64,000 nucleotides of DNA from Novosphingobium lindaniclasticum LE124 (GCF_000445125.1 NZ_ATHL01000028.1:62001-126000), one strand, 5' to 3'; counted from the first letter of the stretch, positions 20,493-29,891 are shown. Translations and numbers: made by a program. Notes: a model not told the origin generated them from the sequence alone.

Positions 20493-23201
20493 ATGAGCGG
20501 CAGGCGCATGAACGAACCGTCCAGACCTTCGCCCGAAGCTCTCCTGCGCTCCGCTGCGCAGGAGGGCCGAGGCCGTTTGAAGATCTTCCTCGGGGCTGCG
20601 CCTGGCGTGGGCAAGACCTGGGAGATGCTCACCGAAGGTCGCCAGCGGCGCGAGGCCGGCGTGGATGTCGTGATCGGCGTGGTGGAAACCCATGGCCGCC
20701 AGGAAACCGAGGCGTTGGTCGTCGGGCACGAGATTGTCTCTCGCCGCGCCGTGCCGGGCGGGGGGCAGGGGGCAGGCGAAATGGACATCGACGCCATTCT
20801 GGAGCGTCGGCCGCAGCTCGTCCTGGTAGACGAACTGGCGCATTCCAACGCTTCCGGCAGTCGGCACCCGAAGCGATACCAGGACGTCGAGGAACTTCTC
20901 GCTACCGGGATCGACGTCTATTCGACGCTCAATATCCAGCATGTGGAAAGCTTGAACGATGTCGTCGCCTCGTTCACTCGGGTCCGCGTGCGCGAGACGG
21001 TGCCCGACGGAATCCTCGAACAGGCCGAGATCGAAGTCGTCGACATACCGCCCGACGAACTGATCGACCGGCTCAAGGACGGCAAGGTCTATATCCCGCA
21101 CGAGGCGACGCGGGCGCTTGCGCACTTCTTCTCGAAATCCAACCTCACCGCCCTGCGCGAATTGGCATTGCGCCGTGCGGCCCAGGCAGTCGATGCCCAG
21201 ATGCTGGAGCATCTGCGCGCCCATGCCCTGGCCGGCACGTTCGCAGCCGGAGAGCGTATCGTCGTGGCCGTCAGCGAGCAGGATCATGCCGAAGGGCTGG
21301 TCCGCGCGGCCAAGCGGATGGCCGATGCGCTGCGCGCGCCCTGGACGGCGGTCCATATCGAAACCCAGCGCGACAGCAATTTTCGTGATGCCGAGCGTCT
21401 TCAGCTTGCCGACACCCTGGCGCTGGCTTCGCGCCTGGGAGGCTCGACGACCAGTATTCCGGCGGCGAGTGTCGTCGAAGGGCTGCACGCATTTTCCGTC
21501 GAGGCTCGCGCCACGCAGATCATCATCGGCAAGTCGAGCCGCTCCTGGTGGTTCGAGAAACGGCACGGCTCCGTTGTCGACCGGCTGGTGCGGACCATCG
21601 GCGACGTGGCGGTTCATGTGCTGCCGGCGGGCGGCTCGTCTGTACGCAGGGCAGGGCAGCCTGCGCGCCATCCGCCGCGAACCTCAAGTCGTTGGGGAAA
21701 ACCGGCGGACTATGTGTGGTCGCTGCTGGCGGTAGCTGCCGTAACTGTTTCCGGCCGCCTGCTGCTGGAGGCCATCGAACTCGGCAACATCGCCTTGCTC
21801 TATCTCGTCCCGGTAATGTTCGCCGCCGCCACGTTCGGCCTGCGCGCCGGCCTGTTCGCAGGGCTGGCGGCGAGCCTCGGCTACAACTTCTTCTTCCTTC
21901 CGCCTACCGGCACCCTGACGGTCAACAACCCGGAAAACGTCATTTCCATCCTTGTCCTGCTGGGGGTAGCGGTGGTCACCAGCCAGTTTGGCGCGCGGGT
22001 TCGTGCCCAGGCCGATCTTGCCCGAACCAGTTCGCGGCAGAACGCCGCGCTTGCCAGCTTCTCGCGCCAACTGACCGCCGCAGCTTCCCGGGACGAACTC
22101 ATGCAGGCGATCTGCGCAGAAGTCGCGCGGCTGCTGGATGTCCGCACCGTTCTCCTCGTGCCGTCCTCGGCCGGACCTTATCTGAGCGCGGCCTTCCCGC
22201 CCGAAGATCGCCTCGACCAGATAGAGATCGCCGCGGCGCAATGGGCCATCGACAACGAGCAGCCGGCGGGACGCGGATCCGCCACGCTCACGGCATCCGA
22301 CTGGCTGTTCCATCCTCTGCGTGCGTCCTCCTCATCCGAGCGCGGCGTGCTGGGGGTGCTTGGCATAGCGCGCGAGGATGCGGGCGCGCCGCTCCGCTCG
22401 GACCTGCTGCCGCTGCTGATGAGCCTGCTGGATCAGGCGTCCATCGCCCTGGACCGCATGGCGCTGGAGGAAGAACACCTCAAGACCTTGGCCGCAGGGG
22501 AGCGGGATCGGCTGCGCTCCGCCCTGTTGTCTTCCGTCAGCCACGATCTGCGCACGCCATTGACGACTATTCTCTCGGCCGCGCACGAGATGAAGCGGAA
22601 CCTGTCCCTGGATCTGGCCACGACCATCGAAACCGAAGCCCTGCGCCTGAACCGCTTCATCGCCAACCTGCTGGACATGGCGCGGATCGAGGCGGGCGCC
22701 CTGCCGATCAAGGACGAGGCGATCGATCTCTTGGACGCCGCTGCTGGAGCCGTCGACGATACCCGAGCCTCGCTTCAAGGCCATGCGATCGAGATGGAGG
22801 TCGCCCCCGACACCCCGCTGGTCCGGCTGGATCCGGTGCTCCTCCATCATTGCCTCATCAATCTGCTCGACAATGCCGGTCGCTATGCCCATCCGGGAAC
22901 GCCGATCACGATCCGCTGCCTCCGCTCGCCCGATGCGCTTCTGCTTTCGGTGATCGACCAAGGGCCCGGAATTCCGCGCGGCCAGGAAAGGCGCGTCTTC
23001 GAGACCTTCACCAGACTGGAGGGGTCCGACAGGGCACGGCAGGGCACCGGGCTGGGGCTTGCCATCGTCCGGGCGTTCGCCGAAGCGATGGATCTCACCG
23101 TCGAAGCCGCCAACAGGGATGACCCGCAAGGCGCCTGCTTCACCATTCGCATTCCGGCACGCCGCATCATTATGCCTATCGAGGATGGCGAACTGTCATG
23201 A
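20493..23201 (+). CDS. kdpD: Osmosensitive potassium channel sensor histidine kinase KdpD
   Basis: This 902-residue sensor kinase controls kdp expression through KdpE. Domains in order: KdpD N-terminal domain with a Walker-A-like IFLGAAPGVGKTWEML near residue 30 and LVDELAHSN near 110; a universal-stress-like domain (about 250-375); four closely spaced membrane helices (about 405-500, ending with SLGYNFFFLPPTGTLTV); a GAF-like region; and a histidine kinase core with the phospho-acceptor in SSVSHDLRTPLTTI near residue 683 and the ATP lid GTGLGLAIVRAFAEAM near 851. The ATG at 20493 is used; 20508 is an alternative. It overlaps kdpE by 4 bp. Confidence 0.96.
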   Translation: MSGRRMNEPSRPSPEALLRSAAQEGRGRLKIFLGAAPGVGKTWEMLTEGRQRREAGVDVVIGVVETHGRQETEALVVGHEIVSRRAVPGGGQGAGEMDIDAILERRPQLVLVDELAHSNASGSRHPKRYQDVEELLATGIDVYSTLNIQHVESLNDVVASFTRVRVRETVPDGILEQAEIEVVDIPPDELIDRLKDGKVYIPHEATRALAHFFSKSNLTALRELALRRAAQAVDAQMLEHLRAHALAGTFAAGERIVVAVSEQDHAEGLVRAAKRMADALRAPWTAVHIETQRDSNFRDAERLQLADTLALASRLGGSTTSIPAASVVEGLHAFSVEARATQIIIGKSSRSWWFEKRHGSVVDRLVRTIGDVAVHVLPAGGSSVRRAGQPARHPPRTSSRWGKPADYVWSLLAVAAVTVSGRLLLEAIELGNIALLYLVPVMFAAATFGLRAGLFAGLAASLGYNFFFLPPTGTLTVNNPENVISILVLLGVAVVTSQFGARVRAQADLARTSSRQNAALASFSRQLTAAASRDELMQAICAEVARLLDVRTVLLVPSSAGPYLSAAFPPEDRLDQIEIAAAQWAIDNEQPAGRGSATLTASDWLFHPLRASSSSERGVLGVLGIAREDAGAPLRSDLLPLLMSLLDQASIALDRMALEEEHLKTLAAGERDRLRSALLSSVSHDLRTPLTTILSAAHEMKRNLSLDLATTIETEALRLNRFIANLLDMARIEAGALPIKDEAIDLLDAAAGAVDDTRASLQGHAIEMEVAPDTPLVRLDPVLLHHCLINLLDNAGRYAHPGTPITIRCLRSPDALLLSVIDQGPGIPRGQERRVFETFTRLEGSDRARQGTGLGLAIVRAFAEAMDLTVEAANRDDPQGACFTIRIPARRIIMPIEDGELS

Positions 23202-23902
23202 CCATTCGCAACAAGGTGCTCGTCGTCGAGGATGAGCCGCAGATCCGCAGCCTCATTCAGATAGCCATGGCGCGTACCGGCCATGCGACCAGTGAAGCCG
23301 GAACCGCGCATGAGGCACTGGAGCGGCTGCGCAAGGATCAGCCCGATGTCGTGGTGCTCGACCTGGGTCTCCCCGACCGCGACGGCCTGGAACTCGTGCC
23401 GATCATCAAGCGGAATACGAGTGCGGCGCTGATCGTCCTTTCCGCAAGAGAAGCCAGCGAGGAGAAAGTCGCGGCGCTCGATCTGGGAGCGGACGACTAT
23501 ATTACCAAGCCTTTCGATACCGACGAACTGCTCGCGCGGGTTCGTGTCGCTTTGCGGAACCGGAGCGCACGGGGCAGCGGGGATCCGGTGGTGAACGTCG
23601 GAGATGTGTCGATCGATCTGCCGGAGAGGAAAATCACCAAAGGCGGCCGGGAAGTCCACCTGACCCGGAGGGAATTCGCCGTTCTCTCCCAACTCGCGAA
23701 GTTCCCCGGCCGGGTGATCACGCATCAGCAGATCATGGCTCAGGTCTGGCCCAACGAGGCGGAGCGCCACGTCGAGTATCTACGGGTACTGGTGCGCGCC
23801 TTGCGTCAGAAGCTGGAAACGGATCCCCAGCGGCCACAGGTGATCGGGAACGAGATGGGCATCGGCTACCGGCTAAAGATGGATAGCAACCCGGCCGCTT
23901 GA
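23198..23902 (+). CDS. kdpE: KDP operon response regulator KdpE
   Basis: This 234-residue OmpR-type regulator has a receiver domain (acidic pair in VVEDEPQIRSL, phospho-acceptor Asp in VVVLDLGLPDRDG, Lys in YITKPFD) and a C-terminal winged helix with HLTRREFAVLSQLAKFPGRVITH and VEYLRVLVRALRQKLE. It overlaps kdpD by ATGA, so the two are translationally coupled. A copy of the presumed KdpE operator begins 4 nt after its stop codon. Confidence 0.96.
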   Translation: MTIRNKVLVVEDEPQIRSLIQIAMARTGHATSEAGTAHEALERLRKDQPDVVVLDLGLPDRDGLELVPIIKRNTSAALIVLSAREASEEKVAALDLGADDYITKPFDTDELLARVRVALRNRSARGSGDPVVNVGDVSIDLPERKITKGGREVHLTRREFAVLSQLAKFPGRVITHQQIMAQVWPNEAERHVEYLRVLVRALRQKLETDPQRPQVIGNEMGIGYRLKMDSNPAA

Positions 23903-23905
23903 AAA

Positions 23906-23925
23906 CATACGAAATCCTTATGCGA
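23906..23925 (+). promoter_or_regulatory. Second copy of the putative KdpE operator, before the TorF-type porin
   Basis: CATACGAAATCCTTATGCGA shares 15 of its first 18 positions with the motif at 15631, including the complete CATACGAAA and a TATGC block at the same spacing. It is 101 nt upstream of the porin start codon and is well placed to regulate that gene. Confidence 0.5.
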
Positions 23926-24025
23926 ACCCAGGAGGCTTACTCTCGATACAGAACGCGGCGCGCCTCTAATTCGAGGTCCTCGATACGCTCCGTCACGCCG
24001 GAACGTGCGCATAGAAGAGGACATC

Positions 24026-24844
24026 ATGAAGACCATCGCCATCGCCGCCGCCCTGATTGCCGCATCGGCTCCTTTCGCGGCCCATGCCGGCGAGACCGGC
24101 ACTGCGGACCTCACCGTTTCCGGCTCCGCGACCCTGACCTCTGACTACCGCTTTCGCGGCGTCTCCCAGTCGGACAAGAACATGGCGGTGCAGGGCGGCC
24201 TCACCGTCAGCCATGCGAGCGGGCCTTACCTGGGCGCCTGGGCCTCCAACCTCGCCGGTTGGGGCACCTTCGGCGGCGCCAACATGGAACTGGATCTCCT
24301 TGCCGGCTACAAGGCGAAGCTGAGCGACAACGCGGCGCTCGATGTCGGCCTCACTTGGTACATGTACCCAAGCGGCGCCAACGACACCGATTTTGCCGAG
24401 CCTTACGCCAAGCTCTCTGGCACGAGCGGCCCGTTCACCGTGACGGTAGGGGCAGCCTACGCTCCGAAACAATATGCCCTCGCCAACGTCTCCAACGCGC
24501 CGAACAGCCGAGGACAGAAGCAGGACAATCTCTATATCTGGACGGACGGTGCTGCGGCGATCTCCGGGACGCCGCTGACCGCCAAGGCTCACGTCGGCTA
24601 TTCGGACGGCAATCCCGGCCTCGGCCCCAATGGCACCAGTGTCGCACCGACTGGACGCTATTGGGACTGGTCGCTGGGCATCGACGCTGCCTGGCGAAAC
24701 CTGACCTTGAACCTGTCCTATGTCGACACCGATATCACGACCGCCGAAGCGGCCCGCCTGCAACCCAACTTCAGCACGGGACAGGACGGGCGGGGGTCGA
24801 TCGCGGACGGCGCCGTGCTTGCCTCTATCACTGCGGCATTCTGA
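24026..24844 (+). CDS. TorF-family putative porin (Gcw_chp-type outer membrane protein)
   Basis: This 272-residue exported protein carries a clean signal peptide (MKTIAIAAALIAASAPFAAHA, cleavage after AHA) and a beta-barrel pattern of alternating hydrophobic strands. The opening SATLTSDYRFRGVSQSDKNMAVQGG segment is the hallmark of the TorF/Gcw_chp family (PF09694), commonly annotated as putative outer membrane porins. The ATG at 24026 is preferred over the upstream GTG at 24005 because of the GAAGAGG site and the signal peptide. It follows kdpE and a KdpE-like box, which suggests a role in potassium or osmotic adaptation. A strong hairpin follows. Confidence 0.85.
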   Translation: MKTIAIAAALIAASAPFAAHAGETGTADLTVSGSATLTSDYRFRGVSQSDKNMAVQGGLTVSHASGPYLGAWASNLAGWGTFGGANMELDLLAGYKAKLSDNAALDVGLTWYMYPSGANDTDFAEPYAKLSGTSGPFTVTVGAAYAPKQYALANVSNAPNSRGQKQDNLYIWTDGAAAISGTPLTAKAHVGYSDGNPGLGPNGTSVAPTGRYWDWSLGIDAAWRNLTLNLSYVDTDITTAEAARLQPNFSTGQDGRGSIADGAVLASITAAF

Positions 24845-24851
24845 TGGACCC

Positions 24852-24878
24852 GGAGCCCGGCCGCGCACGCCGGGCTCC
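24852..24878 (+). terminator. Hairpin terminator after the TorF-type porin
   Basis: GGAGCCCGGC pairs perfectly with GCCGGGCTCC across a 7-nt loop, 7 nt after the stop codon. There is no clear T-run. The following 300 nt up to the MFS gene hold the palindrome at 24948 and otherwise nothing I recognise. Confidence 0.65.
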
Positions 24879-24947
24879 TGTGCCAGGCATGAATACCGAG
24901 GTGTCTGCCTAGGCGCAGGACAACTTCGGGAATGTGCCTGGAAATCC

Positions 24948-24961
24948 CATACCAACGTATG
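24948..24961 (+). promoter_or_regulatory. CATACC box 1: palindrome upstream of the MFS-DsbA-monooxygenase operon
   Basis: The sequence is CATACCAACGTATG: perfect 5-bp arms CATAC/GTATG around a CAAC spacer. It lies 226 nt before the MFS start codon and is followed by a GGGCCAGG stretch that is partly conserved at the other copies. The same palindrome occurs at 32085, 33475 and 40892, always in intergenic DNA. Confidence 0.65.
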
Positions 24962-25187
24962 GGGCCAGGCATTCGCCGTCTGGCCCACGAAGTGCGCGAT
25001 TTCAAGCCGGACCCCGTTACACTCATCGCCCCATGCGCGCCGGAATCGTCGTGCTTCGCGTTAGGCCGGCATAACCGATCGTATGTCTACAGCTCGCCGC
25101 GACATGGGTCCATATCCGCCAGCATACATTGGCTACCTGAAATCCTGAGACCGGGTGTTCCAGAGGCCATTCTTGCAAAGGTGGAAT

Positions 25188-26381
25188 ATGAACCACGCAT
25201 CTGTTCTTCAGGGAAAGACGTCCGAACCGTCGCACATCAGCGGCGGACTTACTTTCGCGATGGCGGTCTCCGCCGGACTTGCCGTCGCGAATATCTATTA
25301 CAACCAGCCCATGCTCGGCGTGATCGAACGCGATTTCCCCGGCACCCTGACCGGCCTGGTACCGACCGCCACCCAGCTGGGCTACGCGCTGGGCCTCTTC
25401 GCCCTGGTGCCGCTCGGTGACCTGGTTGAACGCCGCCGGCTCATCATCACCCAGTTCTTCATCCTGACGCTGGCCCTGGCGGCCGCCGCGGTGGCGCCAA
25501 GTGCGGTGACGCTGCTGGCGGCATCGCTGCTTCTGGGCGTGGCTTCCACGGTCGCGCAGCAGATCGTGCCTTTCGCAGTGCATCTTTCTTCGCCCGAGCG
25601 GCGAGGTGCCGTGGTCGGCACCGTGATGTCCGGCGTCCTGTGCGGCATCCTGCTCAGCCGTACCCTGTCCGGGTTCGTCGCGGCCCACGCCGGTTGGCGC
25701 GAGATGTTCTGGCTCGGCGTGCCACTCGCGCTGGGAGCTGGCGGTTTGATGGCCGCGACGCTGCCCAGGAGCGCGCCTGATACCGAGCATACTTACGGCA
25801 GCCTCATGGGTTCGCTGGTCCATCTCTGGAAGGCGTTCCACGAACTGCGCGTGGCAGCCATCACCCAGGCGCTGATCTTCGCGGCCTTCACCGCGTTCTG
25901 GACCATTCTCGCGCTCCATCTGCAAGAGCCGAAGTTCGCCCTCGGTTCCGAGATCGCCGGTCTCTTCGGGATCGTCGGCGCCGTGGGCATCTTCGCGGCG
26001 CCCATCGCCGGCCGCATCGCCGACCGCAGCGGGCCGCACAAGGTAATCCTGGCCGGTGCCATTCTGACTGTCGCCTCCTGGGCGCTCTTCGATATCTGGT
26101 CCTCGATCGGGGGCCTGATCGTGGGCTGCATCCTGCTCGACTTCGCGGTGCAGAGCGCCTTGGTGTCCAACCAGCACATCGTCTACGCGCTTCGCCCGGA
26201 GGCCCGCGCCCGGCTCAACACGATCTTCATGGGCTCGATGTTCCTGGGCGGCGCCGCCGGCGCCGCAGGGGCCACGGCCGCCTGGAACCATGGCGGGTGG
26301 AGCAGTGTCGCCTATTTCGGTGTGGGCCTGGCCCTGGTCGCCACGCTCATCCAGATCGCAGCCACCTTGCGTCGCCGCTGA
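25188..26381 (+). CDS. Major facilitator superfamily transporter
   Basis: This 397-residue permease shows twelve hydrophobic segments and MFS loop motifs (LVPLGDLVERRRLII after helix 2, GRIADRSGPHKVILAG in the second half). The N-terminus, with NIYYNQPMLGVIERDFP, resembles drug-efflux-like MFS proteins of the YgaY/AraJ kind. The ATG at 25188 is preferred to an upstream GTG (25155) because of the AAAGGTGG site. It heads a three-gene set with a DsbA/FrnE-like protein (92-nt gap) and a FAD monooxygenase. The copy of the CATACC palindrome upstream suggests shared control with other genes in this region. Substrate unknown; efflux of an aromatic or electrophilic compound is a guess from the neighbours. 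Confidence 0.85.
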   Translation: MNHASVLQGKTSEPSHISGGLTFAMAVSAGLAVANIYYNQPMLGVIERDFPGTLTGLVPTATQLGYALGLFALVPLGDLVERRRLIITQFFILTLALAAAAVAPSAVTLLAASLLLGVASTVAQQIVPFAVHLSSPERRGAVVGTVMSGVLCGILLSRTLSGFVAAHAGWREMFWLGVPLALGAGGLMAATLPRSAPDTEHTYGSLMGSLVHLWKAFHELRVAAITQALIFAAFTAFWTILALHLQEPKFALGSEIAGLFGIVGAVGIFAAPIAGRIADRSGPHKVILAGAILTVASWALFDIWSSIGGLIVGCILLDFAVQSALVSNQHIVYALRPEARARLNTIFMGSMFLGGAAGAAGATAAWNHGGWSSVAYFGVGLALVATLIQIAATLRRR

Positions 26382-26472
26382 GCACGGCCGCCGATACTCG
26401 CCTTTCCTGCCGCATCCGAATGATCGCGGCAGGATGGGGCTTCGAAACCCAACGCCGGAGGACGCCTTCATC

Positions 26473-27168
26473 ATGGACGAAAAACCGAAAACGACCCGCC
26501 CCGCGGGTTTGATCACCGTAGTCTCCGACACGATCTGCCCTTGGTGCTATGTCGGCAAGCGCCGTCTTGAAGGCGCCCTGAAGATACTGTCCGAAGAAGG
26601 ATTGGACTTCGACGTCGAATGGCGGCCCTTCCAGCTCAATCCGGACCTGCCCGATCGCGGCATGAACCGGCGGGATTACCGCGCGGCCAAGTTCGGTTCG
26701 GCCCAAAGCGAAGCACTGGATCGACATGTCCAGCAGGTCGGGCTCCAGTCCGGCATCGACTTTCGTTTCGATCTGATCGAGCGGACGCCGAACACCCTGG
26801 CTTCTCACGTCCTGATCGCCGACGCCCGCCGCGCCGGCGGGCTGGTGATGCAGAACAAGGCCGTCGATGCGCTGTTCGCCGCCTATTTCACGCAAGGGCG
26901 CGACATCGGCCGGGCAGACGTGCTGCGCGAGATTTCCTTCGAGGCCGGCGTCGACCACGGACCCGACGTCACCGCCGAACTATGGGAGTTCGTGCAGGAG
27001 GAGGAGAATGTCCTGCGCCAGTCGGGCCTCAACAGTGTCCCGACCTTTCTGTTCAACGGCCGCTATCTCCTGAACGGGGCGCAGCCGACCCTGGCACACG
27101 TCGAGGCGCTGCGCCGCGCGGCAGCGGCAGGCGCCTTCGACGCGCCGTTCTCGGGTTGGGACGCATGA
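26473..27168 (+). CDS. DsbA-family (FrnE-like) oxidoreductase
   Basis: This 231-residue cytoplasmic protein (no signal peptide) has a thioredoxin-fold DsbA core of the FrnE type: SDTICPWCYVGKRRLEGAL with a CPWC motif near residues 22-25, then a helical insert, and the cis-proline segment GLNSVPTFLFNGRYLLNGAQP near residue 180. FrnE-like proteins are thiol oxidoreductases or isomerases; related 2-hydroxychromene-2-carboxylate isomerases lack the CxxC. Here the CxxC is intact. The ATG at 26473 is chosen because it places the CPWC motif at the usual distance. The last four bases overlap the next gene (ATGA). Confidence 0.85.
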   Translation: MDEKPKTTRPAGLITVVSDTICPWCYVGKRRLEGALKILSEEGLDFDVEWRPFQLNPDLPDRGMNRRDYRAAKFGSAQSEALDRHVQQVGLQSGIDFRFDLIERTPNTLASHVLIADARRAGGLVMQNKAVDALFAAYFTQGRDIGRADVLREISFEAGVDHGPDVTAELWEFVQEEENVLRQSGLNSVPTFLFNGRYLLNGAQPTLAHVEALRRAAAAGAFDAPFSGWDA

Positions 27169-28280
27169 CGAGCGTCGTCGTGGCCGGCGGATCGATCGCC
27201 GGGTTAGGCGCGGGTGTCGCGCTGCATGCTGCCGGCATCGACGTCCATGTCTTCGAACGCGACGCCGGCTCCCTGAGTGCCGCCGGAGCAGGCCTCGTCG
27301 TTCAGCCGGAGCTTTCCAGGCTCGCGGAAGCCGTCGGCGGTCGAACCCTGCCGATGACCGCGTGCAGCGGGCGCCGCTATCTCGGGTTCGACGGCCGGGT
27401 GGGCCATCTTCAGCCCATGCCGCAGCAGTTCACGTCCTGGGAGGCGGTGCATTCCACGCTTCTCAGGAGCTTCCCGAGCGATCGTTATCATGCCGGGGCT
27501 TCCGTGCTGAAGGCCGACAACCGCGCCGACGGCATCGAGATACTTGTCGAGGGTCTGGGGACCTTTCCCGCGGACCTACTGATCGCGGCGGACGGAGCGC
27601 AATCGCCCACCCGCCGCGCGCTGCTGCCTGACCTCAAAGCGCGCTACGCCGGATATGTGGCATGGCGCGGAACGGTGCCCGAACGCGATCTCCCGCCGCA
27701 GGTCGCGGAGTTCTTCGACGATACCTTCACCTTTACCGACGCCCGTTCCGGGGGCCATGCCTTGGCCTACTTCATACCGGGCGAGGGCCTGGCGACCGCA
27801 CGCGGCGAGCGGCGCATGAACTGGGTGTGGTATGTCGGCGCCGACGCGGCGGAGCGGGACGACCTGCTCGTCACGAAGGACGGTCACCGACGCCGCGCCT
27901 CTCTTCAGCGGGGCATGGCGCGCGGCGCAGTGGTGGAAGATCTGAAGGGGCGCGCGCCGCGCGAACTGCATCCCATGTTCGCCCGCCTGGTCGAGGCGAC
28001 GGACGCGCCGTTCCTTCAGTCGATCGTCGACCTGGACGTTCCCCGCTCGGTTTTCGGGCGAACCGTCCTGATCGGCGATGCCGCCGTCATCGTCCGGCCC
28101 CATACTGCCGGCGGGGCAGCCAAGGCCGCGCGCGATGCGATGGCCCTCGCGGACCTGCTCGCCGACCCCCGCGTCCCGACCGATGAAGCGCTGGCGCGGT
28201 TCGAGCGCGAGCAGCTGACTTATGGCCGCGACCTTCTGGACTACGGCATCAGGCTCGGCAGGCAGTGGGCCAGACTGTGA
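27165..28280 (+). CDS. FAD-dependent aromatic-ring monooxygenase
   Basis: This 371-residue class A flavoprotein monooxygenase begins with the dinucleotide-binding motif VVVAGGSIAGLGAGVALHAAG and an FERD turn. A DG-like motif lies in LLIAADGAQSPTRRALLP near residue 140, and the GD motif is VLIGDAAVIVRPHTAGGAAKAARDA near residue 300. The replacement of the usual GDAAH-x-x-P by GDAAxIVRPHTxxG resembles 2,6-dihydroxypyridine 3-hydroxylase-type enzymes, so a hydroxylated N-heterocycle or phenol is a plausible substrate. It overlaps the DsbA-like gene by 4 bp. Expected reaction: NAD(P)H- and O2-dependent hydroxylation. Confidence 0.85.
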   Translation: MTSVVVAGGSIAGLGAGVALHAAGIDVHVFERDAGSLSAAGAGLVVQPELSRLAEAVGGRTLPMTACSGRRYLGFDGRVGHLQPMPQQFTSWEAVHSTLLRSFPSDRYHAGASVLKADNRADGIEILVEGLGTFPADLLIAADGAQSPTRRALLPDLKARYAGYVAWRGTVPERDLPPQVAEFFDDTFTFTDARSGGHALAYFIPGEGLATARGERRMNWVWYVGADAAERDDLLVTKDGHRRRASLQRGMARGAVVEDLKGRAPRELHPMFARLVEATDAPFLQSIVDLDVPRSVFGRTVLIGDAAVIVRPHTAGGAAKAARDAMALADLLADPRVPTDEALARFEREQLTYGRDLLDYGIRLGRQWARL

Positions 28281-28523
28281 GCGATGCGCAACGGCGAGAA
28301 GGCGGTTACGGAGATCGACCAGGCGATAAGGCGCGTGCATCCCGAGGTGGTGCTGCGTCTACTGAAGCCGCAAAGAAGCGAGAGCTTCCGCACGATAAGA
28401 ATGCGGAGAGGATGGTAAGGCGCGGCTGCGAGGAATGCCCCGAGAGCCCATGCCGTTCTGGCGTGTCTGGCGGCCAGGCTGCGCTGAAAGTCGAAGATCA
28501 TGCCTTAACGGAGCAAGTGCTCA
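28281..28523. other. Intergenic region with a possible 44-residue ORF (28284-28418, +)
   Basis: Between the monooxygenase and the convergent kinase there are 243 bases. An ATG 4 nt after the monooxygenase stop opens a 44-residue basic frame (MRNGEKAVTEIDQAIRRVHP, later LLKPQRSESFRTIRMRRGW). It looks somewhat protein-like but has no ribosome-binding site, so I leave it as a possibility. No terminator hairpin was evident. Confidence 0.25.
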
Positions 28524-29852
28524 TCATCTCGGGCCATCAGGAATGGTGAAGAGGAACTCGGTGCCCTCGGGGCCGGTTTGCCGGATCGCCAGGCTTCCAC
28601 CATGTTGCTCTGCGACGGTCCGGGAAATGGAAAGGCCGATTCCCATGCCCTCCGGGCGCGTGGTGAAAAATGGCTCGAAAATCCTGTCGGCGATCTCGTC
28701 GGGGATGCCGGAGCCGGTATCGCGAATGGTGACATAGGCTACATCGTCGACGATCCAGGAAGTGATCTCTAGGCGTCGGCGATCCTCGGGTCGCGAGGCC
28801 ATAGCATGAATGGCATTGTAGATCAGGTTTACGACGAGTTGCTGGAGCTGTGTCCGGTCGCCCGCGAAAGTCCGGCCGGATGCCGCGAGATGCTTGGTGA
28901 CCAGGACGCCCGCTAGCGCGAGTTCCGGTCCTGTCAGGCGCAGGACTTCGCTGATGAGATCGTCGATATCGATGCGGCCCGAGATTGGCGGGACCTGTTT
29001 GGCCAGTGCGCGCACGGCACGGATGATCTCTTCCATTCGCGCGGCAGCGGCCTTGATATCCTCGATATTGGCGACCACTTCCTCGATGTTCGGCGTAGGT
29101 CGCCGGAGCCAGCGAAGGCTCGCGGCGGCGGAGGAGGCGATACCGAGCAGAGGCTGGTTGGTTTCGTGCGCGATTGAAGCGGCCAGGCCTTCCATCACCG
29201 ACCGCTGAGACGCGCGCGTCAGGGCCGCACGCGCGGATTGAAGCTGCTCTTCGCTTTCACGTCGCCGCGAATTTCCTTCGACCAGTTCGTCGAAGTCCAT
29301 CGCAGCGGCCAGCGCGCTCGCGAGGTGCGGAGCAAGGGTGTGAACAAGCGCAAAGTCCGACGACGTCATCGCCGAGCGAGCGGTGCCCTCCTGAAGCACA
29401 AGGACACCCACGGCATTGTCGCCCTTGTAGAGCGGCTGACACAGGTACATGTCGCCTTCCCCGTCGCCGCGCCCAAGATCGGCACCGGCTTGCCTCGTGG
29501 CGAGGAATTCCGCGGCCTTGCGGAGTATCGCGGCGGATAGACGGGGGATCTCAGCCGCATCCGTAATAGCCGGCTCGCCGCGCCGCGCGAAGGCGGCGGG
29601 CTGTAAAGTTCCGTCCCGGTGCAGGAGCACATGGCCTAGCGTGAAACTTCCCAAGGCGATCAGATTTTCCGCTATCGCAGAAGAGACACGCTCGACACTC
29701 GTTTCCAGCGCGATCTTTTCGAGGATATCGAGACACAGCCCGAAATCTGGCGCTATCATCGCGCGACCGGCGCCATCGTCCGTCACGGCTGGATCTAGAC
29801 GCTCGGTACGGTGGGGTGCGCTGGTAGGTTTCGCCTCGGTGATCGGAACCAT
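28524..29852 (-). CDS. GAF-domain sensor histidine kinase
   Basis: This 442-residue soluble kinase has a GAF-like sensor region (about 35-190: CLDILEKIALETSVERVSSAIAENL to FALVHTLAPHLASAL), a short coiled segment and a HisKA/HATPase core. The phospho-acceptor is H229 in AASIAHETNQPL, the N-box is NLIYNAIHAM near 350, and G-boxes are DTGSGIPDE and GMGIGLSISRTVAEQHGG. The AHExNQPL H-box is the FixL/TodS/StyS type, which partners with FixJ-type regulators. It is the last gene of a minus-strand set FixJ-type regulator - receiver - kinase. No membrane helices, so the signal is probably cytoplasmic. The 139-nt gap upstream contains an inverted repeat (29892-29924). Confidence 0.88.
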   Translation of the reverse strand: MVPITEAKPTSAPHRTERLDPAVTDDGAGRAMIAPDFGLCLDILEKIALETSVERVSSAIAENLIALGSFTLGHVLLHRDGTLQPAAFARRGEPAITDAAEIPRLSAAILRKAAEFLATRQAGADLGRGDGEGDMYLCQPLYKGDNAVGVLVLQEGTARSAMTSSDFALVHTLAPHLASALAAAMDFDELVEGNSRRRESEEQLQSARAALTRASQRSVMEGLAASIAHETNQPLLGIASSAAASLRWLRRPTPNIEEVVANIEDIKAAAARMEEIIRAVRALAKQVPPISGRIDIDDLISEVLRLTGPELALAGVLVTKHLAASGRTFAGDRTQLQQLVVNLIYNAIHAMASRPEDRRRLEITSWIVDDVAYVTIRDTGSGIPDEIADRIFEPFFTTRPEGMGIGLSISRTVAEQHGGSLAIRQTGPEGTEFLFTIPDGPR

Positions 29853-29891
29853 GATGCTCGGCCCTTCGTCGTTCGCCTGCCGGGTTCATAG

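Noticed and set aside
24932-25420. Plus-strand frame spanning box 1 and the MFS start
   Set aside because: It covers a regulatory region and overlaps the MFS gene in another frame, with no protein-like features.
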